DNA from: Desulfurispirillum indicum S5
GTDB lineage: Bacteria; Chrysiogenota; Chrysiogenetes; Chrysiogenales; Chrysiogenaceae
Direction of reading: 5' to 3'
NCBI RefSeq assembly: GCF_000177635.2
Contig: NC_014836.1
Coordinates: 1,376,001-1,440,000 of the forward strand
Length of the DNA: 64,000 nucleotides
A model generated the notes under the pieces. The model was not told the origin of the DNA, ran no database searches, and was given only the letters and a program-made list of their open reading frames with translations. This document shows positions 31,206-38,404 of this stretch, piece after piece (the first letter of the stretch is position 1; each line of letters begins with the position of its first letter). A program made the position numbers and the translations under genes.

Positions 31206-32064
31206 GGCTTTCGAAGCGCTCCTTCATGATGGGGTTATCCAGCTCGGCCAGATCGTAGAGGTCAATGATTTCTCTGAGTGCGCTGAAGCGCGCATCCATG
31301 GCGGGGTGTGTGCGGTCGATGACCTCCAGGGCTTCGCCTTTGATTTCAGCAATGGATTCCAGGTAGCGCAGCATGGCAGTGGCTTCGTAACCGGTCTGGG
31401 CCAGCAGCAGGGTACCGATGTAGTCGGCTTCGAATTCATCTTCCTGCTTCAGGCCATAGGTGAAGAGAATATCCACGGCCTGATCCACCGCCTGGGCGAA
31501 AGCGACGCGGATAGGGTCGGAGCCGGCACCCAGCAGGCGTGAGAGTCCGGTGACCGGGCTGTCATCAACGCCCCTGATGCCCAGTTCATTGACAATGTGT
31601 TTCTCGGTGACGTGGGCTATCTCGTGGGCCAGGACGGCAGCCAGTTGGGCTTCATCACTCATCATTTGCAAGGCGCCGGTGGTGATGAAGATATATCCGC
31701 CGGGAGCGGCAAAGGCGTTGATGGTGTCGGAGTCCAGCACCTGAAAGCGGAATTCCAGCTCGGGCCTGCTGGCGTGCAGGGCGACAGAGCGTCCCACCAG
31801 ATTGACGTAGCGGTTCAGCTCCGGGTCGTTCAGGGGGCGGTAGGTGCCGAGGATGCGCGCGCCCACCTCCTTGCCGAACTCCACTTCGGCGGTCACATCG
31901 CTCTCCAGGTCGGCAATGGTGACATGCACATGGGAGAGGCGGCTGCGGTATTCCTTAGGACTGGTGTCGGGCAGTGCCGAATACTCGGCACTGCCACAAC
32001 CGACTATCAGAATGGAGGCAATTGCTACGGTAAGAAGAGAAAAATGCAGTGCTCTTACGTTCAT
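31183..32064 (-). CDS. M48-family metalloprotease, lipoprotein
   Basis: This 293-residue protein has a lipobox (ILIVGC, Cys23) and the M48 zinc site HEIAH at 147-151, with a third ligand likely in EDEFEADYIG further on. It resembles periplasmic M48 proteases such as BepA/YfgC or LoiP that degrade misassembled outer-membrane proteins, but lacks an obvious TPR tail. It overlaps the SH3 gene by 4 bp and the outer-membrane protein gene by 23 bp, so translation is coupled. A role in quality control of the neighbouring barrel protein is plausible. Confidence 0.9.
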   Translation of the reverse strand: MNVRALHFSLLTVAIASILIVGCGSAEYSALPDTSPKEYRSRLSHVHVTIADLESDVTAEVEFGKEVGARILGTYRPLNDPELNRYVNLVGRSVALHASRPELEFRFQVLDSDTINAFAAPGGYIFITTGALQMMSDEAQLAAVLAHEIAHVTEKHIVNELGIRGVDDSPVTGLSRLLGAGSDPIRVAFAQAVDQAVDILFTYGLKQEDEFEADYIGTLLLAQTGYEATAMLRYLESIAEIKGEALEVIDRTHPAMDARFSALREIIDLYDLAELDNPIMKERFESHVKIIRN

Positions 32065-32540
32065 GGGGCCACTACCTCCCGGTGAAAGCGAATGATTTCC
32101 TCTTCTTCAAGGTGCAGGCGTTCCATCTGCGCCAGGGCATGGTAGTTGGAGAGTCCCATTTCGCTGGCCCGGGCGCGGTCTTCCGGAGTGAGTCCCCGGG
32201 CGGCACCAGCGGTAACCACGGCTGAGGTACGACGTCGGACACTGTCTTCCAGGCGCTCTTCTCCGGCTCCGATCACACCAACCCGCCCAAGGGGGGGATT
32301 GGAGGTCAGGGCCAGTCTGGACATCCAGCCCTGCTGTTCTTCTGCCTGTACTCTGTGCCAGGTGCCCTGGGTCTCCAGAACACGCACTTCTCTCCCCTGG
32401 GTGAAGGTGCCCAGCACGGCCGCGCCAAAGGACGGTTCCTGCATCAGTGGAGCCTCACGGCTCTGTACGTACATGGTCGATGCCATGGCTGCCATGCCCA
32501 TGGCAAGCACGGCCATCAGTGATAATACCCCTTTTTTCAT
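32061..32540 (-). CDS. Exported SH3-domain protein
   Basis: The 159-residue protein has a signal peptide (cleavage probably near AAMAS, residue 21). A bacterial SH3 domain covers about 22-80 (MYVQSREAPLMQEPS, with GTWHRVQAEEQQGWM) and a charged helical C-terminus ends EEEEIIRFHREVVAP. Such domains bind peptidoglycan or act as periplasmic adaptors. It overlaps the M48 protease gene by 4 bp and follows the cyclase gene by 20 bp, suggesting a cell-envelope sensing unit. Confidence 0.8.
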   Translation of the reverse strand: MKKGVLSLMAVLAMGMAAMASTMYVQSREAPLMQEPSFGAAVLGTFTQGREVRVLETQGTWHRVQAEEQQGWMSRLALTSNPPLGRVGVIGAGEERLEDSVRRRTSAVVTAGAARGLTPEDRARASEMGLSNYHALAQMERLHLEEEEIIRFHREVVAP

Positions 32541-32560
32541 AAATCCCCCCTCTTCTGCTC

Positions 32561-34747
32561 TTATTTCGTTTCCATGGTATGGACACCATCCCAGGAGTCT
32601 GGTGGCTCCTGGTGCGCGTAGGAACGACAGCGTTCAAGCATCATGGTAATAGACAAATGTTCCGGAATTTGTTCAAAAAGATCAATGGCCTCCTGCCATC
32701 GGCGATGCAGGTAGGCATCAAAAGCAGCGGCGGCGAGTGCCGCAGTTTCATGGGCCTGCTGCAGAATTTCCGCTGGGTCATCAGGGGCCGCCAGCGGACG
32801 ATACATGGCGATGGGCTTTACCTTGCCCTTGACGCGTACGAGGTCGACCTGGGCGCAGGGCACAGGGAGGCTCAGGGCGTGGTAGGTGTTCTCGGTAAAG
32901 AGTACGGGACAGCCATATTGCTTGGTAAGACCTTCCGTGCGGGAGGCCAGGTTGACGTTGTCGCCGATGACGGTGTAATCCAGTTTTTTTTCGGAGCCGA
33001 TGTTGCCGAGTATGACATTGCCGGTGTGCAGGCCTATGCCGATGGCGATGGGAGGGTATCCCTTCTCCTGGAGCCGCTGGTTGACTTCGGCCAGCCTGCG
33101 GTACATGGCAATGGCGGCGCAGACGCCGCGATCGGCATGGTTTTCAATGCGGATAGGTGCTCCCCAGAAGGCCATGATGGCGTCTCCAATGAATTTATCC
33201 AGGGTGCCCTGGTATTCAAATATGACATCGCACATGTCTTTCAGGTAGATGTTCAGCAGATCCACCACCTGGTCTGCCTGCAGTTTTTCGGAGATACTGG
33301 TGAAGCTGCGGATATCGGAAAAGAGAATGGTGAGGTTTTCATCAGTACCCACATCGGCGGTGGCAATGGAATCATACTTGTCGACTACTTCCGATAGAAT
33401 CGCCGGCGAAACATACTGGGAAAGCATGCGACGAACCTTGCGCTTATCCCTGCCTTCGGTGAAGGTGAGGTAGGCAAAGCCACCAAGCCACGCCAGTATA
33501 CCGGAAGTGACCGGTGAAACCATGTCCAGGACGAGCTGATTGCCGAACTGCCAAACTGCGGTTATGCCATAGAGAATGATGATTCCCGCCGGGAGCATGA
33601 ACTGGAGGGAAAAGCGTGGAAGGTAGAGGATAGACGCTATGGATACACCCGCCATGGCAAATATCAGCACAAAGGTTACCGCCATGGGGGGAGTTGTCAG
33701 GTAGTCATTGTCAAGTACGTTGGAGGCGACGCTGGCATGAATGAAAACCCCTGGAGTGTTGTGGGAGAGGGGGGTCGCCTTCACATCCTGCAGGCCTATG
33801 GCACTGGAACCGATAAAGACGTACTTGTCGTGAAATTCGGCCGGGTCAATGAGAACACTGGCAAAATCGCCGTGGAGAATGGCCTGGTAAGAGGCGAAAA
33901 TGCCCCCCATGGAGAATGCGTTAAATGAACCGTAGTAGTTGGGGAGGAAGAAGCGGTCGCGCTGCTGGGAGAGAGTTTCGCTGGCAACGGTTACACCATC
34001 GGCGCCTATGCCCAGCTCAAGTGTGGAGTCGTGGGAAAGCGCTGCCAGCGATAGGGGAAGGTAGAACTGATCATCATAGGCAAAATACAGTGGGGTGCGG
34101 CGGTAGATGCCATCGGGGTCAGCGTCTATATTGACGACACCGGCGCCCCTGGCTCCCCGGTAAAGCTCCGCAAAGGGCAGTATAAAGTGATTGCCCGATG
34201 GTTCCATATCGCGGTGATCGCCTGTCGTCTGGAATGCAAAGCGCTGGGAAAATTCACTGGGAACCGGACGATAAAGCTGATGCTGGCCAGCTTCATCCTC
34301 TGCCTCATGGAGAATCTGAAAGGCGTGATAGATATTGCCGAAGTGCCGGGTGGCGAGGGCGAAACTTTCGTCATTGAAGCCGGGTTGACCTGGGGGAACG
34401 TCAGCCTCGCGCTGGTATTCACTGAAGAGAATATCAAAAATGATGGCGCGGGGCTCGCCCATGGCAAGGAATTCCATGAGCTCGGCATATACGGCTCGTG
34501 GCCAGGGCCAGCGCCCCACCAGCGGATTCATGGCCTGCAGAGTGGCTTCGTCAATAAGGATCACGGCAATGTCCGGATGGGCGGCCACATCTTCCCGGAA
34601 AAGTTTCATGCGGCTGTCGTAGGTAATCCACTCCATACGCTGTAAGCCCCCCTGGTGATACAGGAGGGAGACCAGCAGGCTGATCACCAGAACCATTCCC
34701 CATCCCCACAGGAATTTTACACGATGATGGGAGTGTGGGGATGACAT
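32561..34747 (-). CDS. CHASE2-domain adenylate cyclase (class III)
   Basis: The 728-residue membrane enzyme has an N-terminal membrane helix, a periplasmic CHASE2 sensor domain (about 40-330, with WITYDSRMKLFR), three hydrophobic helices (about 340-430) and a C-terminal class III cyclase domain. Metal Asp residues lie in FSDIRSFT (near 475) and GDAIMAFWG. The Lys in LDKFIGD and Asp in KLDYTVIGD indicate ATP as substrate, and NLASR carries the transition-state Asn and Arg. It should make cAMP in response to an extracytoplasmic cue. GGAGGAGCT precedes the ATG. It follows arsR by 12 bp. Confidence 0.93.
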   Translation of the reverse strand: MSSPHSHHRVKFLWGWGMVLVISLLVSLLYHQGGLQRMEWITYDSRMKLFREDVAAHPDIAVILIDEATLQAMNPLVGRWPWPRAVYAELMEFLAMGEPRAIIFDILFSEYQREADVPPGQPGFNDESFALATRHFGNIYHAFQILHEAEDEAGQHQLYRPVPSEFSQRFAFQTTGDHRDMEPSGNHFILPFAELYRGARGAGVVNIDADPDGIYRRTPLYFAYDDQFYLPLSLAALSHDSTLELGIGADGVTVASETLSQQRDRFFLPNYYGSFNAFSMGGIFASYQAILHGDFASVLIDPAEFHDKYVFIGSSAIGLQDVKATPLSHNTPGVFIHASVASNVLDNDYLTTPPMAVTFVLIFAMAGVSIASILYLPRFSLQFMLPAGIIILYGITAVWQFGNQLVLDMVSPVTSGILAWLGGFAYLTFTEGRDKRKVRRMLSQYVSPAILSEVVDKYDSIATADVGTDENLTILFSDIRSFTSISEKLQADQVVDLLNIYLKDMCDVIFEYQGTLDKFIGDAIMAFWGAPIRIENHADRGVCAAIAMYRRLAEVNQRLQEKGYPPIAIGIGLHTGNVILGNIGSEKKLDYTVIGDNVNLASRTEGLTKQYGCPVLFTENTYHALSLPVPCAQVDLVRVKGKVKPIAMYRPLAAPDDPAEILQQAHETAALAAAAFDAYLHRRWQEAIDLFEQIPEHLSITMMLERCRSYAHQEPPDSWDGVHTMETK

Positions 34748-34759
34748 AGCTCCTCCGGC

Positions 34760-35029
34760 TCAGTCAGAGCACATGAGTTGGCAGAGTTGCTGGACTTTGT
34801 TTCCCTGGAGGGAGTAAATGACCTTCATGCCCTGTTTGTTGGAAACCACCAGCCCGGCGTTTTTCAGCAGCGAAAGATGCTTGGAGATGTTGGCCTGTGT
34901 GGTTCCTATTTTTAACGCTATATCGCCAACACAGTGTTCTCCTTCCATCAACAGATGAAGGATCTGCAGGCGGGTGGGGTCAGACAGACACTTGAACTTG
35001 GTGGCGATATCATCAAAGCGAATGTTCAT
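34760..35029 (-). CDS. ArsR-family transcriptional regulator
   Basis: The 89-residue winged-helix protein contains LSDPTRLQILHLLMEGEHCVGDI and the recognition helix TTQANISKHLSLLKNAGLV. The classic ELCVCDL metal site is changed to EHCVGDI, keeping one Cys; two more Cys lie at the C-terminus (LCQLMC). It may sense a metal, redox state or sulfur species through these residues. It is the first gene of the leftward cyclase operon, which is unusual for this family, and probably autoregulates it. Confidence 0.88.
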   Translation of the reverse strand: MNIRFDDIATKFKCLSDPTRLQILHLLMEGEHCVGDIALKIGTTQANISKHLSLLKNAGLVVSNKQGMKVIYSLQGNKVQQLCQLMCSD

Positions 35030-35041
35030 GTAGACCTCGGA

Positions 35042-35055
35042 AGAATATAAATTCT
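35042..35055. promoter_or_regulatory. Candidate operator of the arsR-led operon
   Basis: AGAAT and ATTCT form an inverted repeat around ATAA, 12 bp upstream of the arsR start, and the dyad overlaps a TATATT-like -10 on the minus strand. This is the usual place for ArsR autoregulation, but the arms are short. Confidence 0.3.
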
Positions 35056-35151
35056 GCGTTTTCGATAATCAGCAGCGCATTGTGGCAGAAGCGGAATTGC
35101 GCGAAAAAACTTATTTGAGTATAGGAAGAGTTACGGGGTTTTGCCAAGAAT

Positions 35152-35199
35152 TACTTTTGGTTTTTTTTGCAAAAAATACCTTTGGTTTTGTAAAAAATA
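35152..35199. repeat. Two imperfect AT-rich tandem units in the divergent region
   Basis: Units of about 24 bp (TACTTTTGG... at 35152 and TACCTTTGG... at 35177), each with a T-run then an A-run, lie side by side. The first contains the perfect 14-bp palindrome TTTTTTGCAAAAAA (35163-35176). The A/T runs imply bent DNA between arsR and the rightward promoter. The rest of the 405-bp gap holds a promoter and a short leader frame. Confidence 0.55.
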
Positions 35200-35230
35200 T
35201 GTCGATAGAGTAGCAAAGCAAGAAAAAACC

Positions 35231-35259
35231 TTGTCAAGTTATGGGTGGTTTCCTATATT
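35231..35259 (+). promoter_or_regulatory. Sigma-70 promoter of the low-complexity protein genes
   Basis: TTGTCA at 35231, a 17-bp spacer and TATATT at 35254-35259 form a good promoter. It would leave a leader of about 170 nt before the lipoprotein start at 35435. Confidence 0.65.
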
Positions 35260-35362
35260 GACTTTGTCATGCAAACACCAGAGCGCCCTTCAGGATGAAA
35301 GGGAACTGCTCTATGGAGACAGTGTAATAACAGGGATGTGATTGGGATACAAGGAGGTGACC

Positions 35363-35386
35363 ATGAAGCGATTATTGCTGCACTGA
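35363..35386 (+). CDS. Possible 7-residue leader peptide MKRLLLH
   Basis: ATG at 35363 has a full-length Shine-Dalgarno (AAGGAGGTGA) two bases upstream, yet the frame stops after seven codons (TGA at 35384). A short imperfect stem (AAAGG with CCTTT) and four T follow. It may be a leader peptide controlling the lipoprotein gene 49 bp downstream, or a remnant of a broken signal-peptide gene. Confidence 0.3.
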   Translation: MKRLLLH

Positions 35387-35434
35387 AAGGCTCTATGGGC
35401 TCCTTTTCGTTGAACAAATCCCAGGAGGGTTGTC

Positions 35435-36115
35435 GTGTTACGTTATATTTTCACTCTTTTTCTTATCATAACCGTGCCGCTGCTGATACTGACAGGCTGC
35501 AGCAAGCCAGTCGAGATTTTTGCGCCCAGCAATTCCAATGTGCATGTTATGACCAAGAAGCTCGCCATTGAGCGTCCAGATCAGGACACGCAGCATTATT
35601 TTGTTATCAAGGAAGGGGCCACTCCCGAAACAACGGTCGTTGAGATCGGACGTCAGGTGGTTCCCCCCCAGATCCCCGCATATCCCGCAGAGCACTCCGC
35701 AAAGGCCGCTGCTCCCAGGGCAGCAGAAACCGAGCGGGTAAATCGAACGGATTTACTGCCACCTCCGCTGTATTCGTACCAGTCATCCAGAAATACTTCC
35801 AATACCATGGGACAGCAGGGCGTTAACGGGAACCAGCAGCCAGCATTCGGTGCCCCTGTGATCAACAACTCATATCAGTACTACCATCAGCCACAGTTCA
35901 TGCCACAAGCATATGGCATGCCCCAACAGGGCTTTGCACCCCAACAGGGAATGGGAATGCCCGGCCCCTACGGTTCACCGGCCATGGGAATGGGTGCTCC
36001 ATTTGCGGCTTCCAACCCCTATGCGCCACCCATGATGCCATACCAGGCACTGCCGTACGCGGGACAACCCGTTCCCATCATGCCAGTGCAGCCAGTTCCG
36101 TTCAGCGTTCAATAA
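35435..36115 (+). CDS. Low-complexity lipoprotein of unknown function
   Basis: The 226-residue protein has a lipoprotein signal (IITVPLLILTGCSK, Cys22), a short ordered part (about 25-80) and a long C-terminal region rich in Pro, Gln, Met, Gly, Ala and Tyr with no predicted fold. It starts with GTG at 35435 behind AGGAGG. I recognise no family. The downstream gene codes for a similarly composed secreted protein 15 bp away, so the two likely form one operon. Such sequences can be disordered linkers, adhesive surface proteins or scaffolds. Confidence 0.7.
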   Translation: MLRYIFTLFLIITVPLLILTGCSKPVEIFAPSNSNVHVMTKKLAIERPDQDTQHYFVIKEGATPETTVVEIGRQVVPPQIPAYPAEHSAKAAAPRAAETERVNRTDLLPPPLYSYQSSRNTSNTMGQQGVNGNQQPAFGAPVINNSYQYYHQPQFMPQAYGMPQQGFAPQQGMGMPGPYGSPAMGMGAPFAASNPYAPPMMPYQALPYAGQPVPIMPVQPVPFSVQ

Positions 36116-36130
36116 GCCAGGAGGATACCC

Positions 36131-36538
36131 ATGAAAAAAAGAATGATGCTTACGATGATAGCCTTTCTGATCTTTCCGCTGAGCGCGGCTGCGCAGGGGT
36201 TCTATCAACAGCCCGCCCAGCAGTACGGCGCAGGATACTGGCAAGGAGCCTCGCCCTATGCCGCCTATCAGCAGTACAACCCATACCAGCAGTACGGGTA
36301 TGGCATGATGCCGCAACAGCAGCAGGCCCAGCCCATCACCACCTACCACTACCAGCCGCAGGGAGCCTATCAGGAGACTGAGGTCTGGGTACCGGTGGTC
36401 CGTTATGAGAAACGCAAAGCCTATCAACCAGTCGGTGTGGTCATGCCAGGTCAGATGCCCGTGATACAGCAGTACAATGCCTTCCCCACCGGCACTCCTC
36501 AACCTGCTCCCGGGCAGCAGTTCCATATGCCTCAGTAA
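36131..36538 (+). CDS. Secreted Gln/Tyr/Pro-rich protein of unknown function
   Basis: The 135-residue protein has a clear signal peptide (cleavage after SAAAQ, near residue 22). The mature part is made mostly of Gln, Tyr, Pro, Ala and Gly with QQYN/QQYGY-like units. One more ordered stretch (ETEVWVPVVRYEKRKAY) is rich in charges. The composition is prion-like. AGGAGG precedes the ATG, and a strong terminator follows 20 bp after the stop. No family recognised. Confidence 0.7.
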   Translation: MKKRMMLTMIAFLIFPLSAAAQGFYQQPAQQYGAGYWQGASPYAAYQQYNPYQQYGYGMMPQQQQAQPITTYHYQPQGAYQETEVWVPVVRYEKRKAYQPVGVVMPGQMPVIQQYNAFPTGTPQPAPGQQFHMPQ

Positions 36539-36558
36539 GGCACATACGACACAACTCG

Positions 36559-36591
36559 AAGCGGAGGGGAGATATCCCTTCCGCTTTTTTT
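36559..36591 (+). terminator. Intrinsic terminator after the low-complexity genes
   Basis: AAGCGGAGGGGA pairs with TCCCTTCCGCTT (12 bp, one wobble) around GATA and runs into a T tract (36585-36591). It lies just ahead of the pseC start and closes the two-gene operon. Confidence 0.9.
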
Positions 36592-36605
36592 CGCGGAGCC
36601 TCCCC

Positions 36606-37766
36606 ATGATACCTTATGGTCGACAGGATATTTCCCCCGATGATATCAGGAGCGTCCTGGCAGTCCTGGAGTCGGACTGGCTTACCCAGGGTCCATCCAT
36701 TACTGAATTTGAACACATGGTCAGCAGTGCGTGCTCCAGCCGTTTTAGTGTTGCCTGCAGCAATGCCACCGCAGCACTGCACATTGCCTGCAAAGCCCTG
36801 GGACTTGGCCCCGGTGATACCCTGTGGACATCCCCGAACACCTTTGTTGCTACTGCTAACGCCGCTCTCTACTGCGGTGCCGATGTTGATTTTGTCGACA
36901 TAGACCTGGAAACAGGGAACATGGATGTTGTCTGTCTGGAGAGAAAACTGCAAATCGCCGCTCAGCAGGGAAAGCTTCCGCGAATTGTCGCTCCTGTACA
37001 CTTTGCTGGTCTCTCGTGTCCCATGGAACCAATACAGCGCCTGGCACAGCAGTATGGGTTCGCCATCCTGGAAGATGCCTCCCACGCCATCGGGGCGACC
37101 TACCGCCAGCAACCTGTCGGCAGCTGCGCCTACAGCCACATAACCGTATTCAGCTTTCATCCCGTCAAAATAATCACCACCGGCGAGGGGGGAATGGCGC
37201 TGACCAATGACGAAACCCTTTACAGGAAAATGACCCTGCTGCGCAGCCATGGTGTGACCCGTGATCATGAAATGCTTGAGAACCGCAATGAGGGTGGGTG
37301 GTACTACGAACAGCAGGATCTGGGCTTTAACTATCGCATGACCGACCTGCAGGCGGCTCTCGGCGTAAGCCAGATGAAGCGCATTGATGACTTTCTGCAG
37401 AAAAGGCGTTTGCTGGTCAGGCGCTATCGCGAGCAGCTGCGCTTCCTGCCTCTGGATCTGCCGGGAGAGTTCGCAGACAGTGAGTCCGCCTGGCACCTCT
37501 TCGTCGTTCGGCTTCGGCCTGAAGAGACCGGAAAGGATCGTCGCGGGGTATTTGAAGCTCTGCGTGCAAAGGATATTGGCGTAAACGTGCACTATATTCC
37601 GGTTCCCATGCAACCCTACTACCGCGCCCTGGGTTTCCGTGCCGAAGACTACCCAGCGGCGTTAACGCATTACGAGAGAGCACTTTCCCTGCCGCTACAT
37701 CCAGGAATTACCCAGGAACAGCAGGATTATATTATTACCACCCTGGGGGGAATCCTCAGAGGGTAG
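36606..37766 (+). CDS. pseC: UDP-4-amino-4,6-dideoxy-N-acetyl-altrosamine transaminase-like (PseC)
   Basis: The 386-residue PLP aminotransferase is of the DegT/DnrJ/EryC1 sugar family. The N-terminal IPYGRQDIS and SDWLTQGP, the PLP Lys in FHPVKIITTGEGG (about Lys188) and the C-terminal YEGRALSLPLHP-like block match PseC, which makes the 4-amino intermediate of pseudaminic acid, used on flagellin or surface glycans. The frame is open upstream through the terminator, so the ATG at 36606 after GGAG is used. No other pse genes are nearby, so another nucleotide-sugar pathway is possible. Confidence 0.85.
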   Translation: MIPYGRQDISPDDIRSVLAVLESDWLTQGPSITEFEHMVSSACSSRFSVACSNATAALHIACKALGLGPGDTLWTSPNTFVATANAALYCGADVDFVDIDLETGNMDVVCLERKLQIAAQQGKLPRIVAPVHFAGLSCPMEPIQRLAQQYGFAILEDASHAIGATYRQQPVGSCAYSHITVFSFHPVKIITTGEGGMALTNDETLYRKMTLLRSHGVTRDHEMLENRNEGGWYYEQQDLGFNYRMTDLQAALGVSQMKRIDDFLQKRRLLVRRYREQLRFLPLDLPGEFADSESAWHLFVVRLRPEETGKDRRGVFEALRAKDIGVNVHYIPVPMQPYYRALGFRAEDYPAALTHYERALSLPLHPGITQEQQDYIITTLGGILRG

Positions 37767-37769
37767 CCT

Positions 37770-38396
37770 TTACCCTGTCAGCCATGCCAGCGCATCGGCT
37801 CCATAGAACAGTAACACTGCGATAATCGTCGCGTAGAGCATCACGGCGAGAATACCCAGTGCCAGCGCCGCCAGCGTAAATAGTCCATCACGTTCGCTCA
37901 TGCCCACGCCGCAACAGAAAATCACGATAGCGGGCAGGGTGTTGGTAAGGGGGATGGGGAAAAGCATCAGGAAAGCCATGGTACAGACGATCCCTCCGGA
38001 GAGGGGCCGCAGCCATGAGCAGGTGGTCCACAGATAGCGGGGCTTGACGATGCGTTCTAGCATGGCAAAGAATCGTGCACTCCGGTGAAGCGTGTTGCGC
38101 GCTTTGGCGGTGGGTATGCTCCAGTTCAGCATGAACATAGGAAACCAGGGAGTTCGGCGCTGCAGCAGCAGTTGGAATCCAAGCAGCAGCAGCAGGGCCC
38201 CGAAGGGGATACTGTAGCCGGGCGCAGGGACAGGCAGAGCACTGGGGAAGGAAAAGAGCAGCAGCAACAGCCCGAACCCACGGCTTCCAAGCTGTTCTAT
38301 GACATCCTGCAGTTTCAGGGTTCCTCTGTCTGGGTCATCTACAAGCGTGCTCAGGTCATGGGAGAGGCTGTGTATGGGTGTGTTGTTTTCCTGCAT
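37770..38396 (-). CDS. ExoD-family exopolysaccharide synthesis protein
   Basis: The 208-residue membrane protein has the ExoD signature GSRGFGLLLLLFSFPSALPVPAPG and several hydrophobic helices. ExoD was found in Sinorhizobium as affecting exopolysaccharide and alkali tolerance; its activity is unknown. It follows gspF by 8 bp on the same strand and may ride on the T2SS operon. It converges with pseC. Confidence 0.88.
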   Translation of the reverse strand: MQENNTPIHSLSHDLSTLVDDPDRGTLKLQDVIEQLGSRGFGLLLLLFSFPSALPVPAPGYSIPFGALLLLLGFQLLLQRRTPWFPMFMLNWSIPTAKARNTLHRSARFFAMLERIVKPRYLWTTCSWLRPLSGGIVCTMAFLMLFPIPLTNTLPAIVIFCCGVGMSERDGLFTLAALALGILAVMLYATIIAVLLFYGADALAWLTG

Positions 38397-38404
38397 TGGA
38401 TTCC

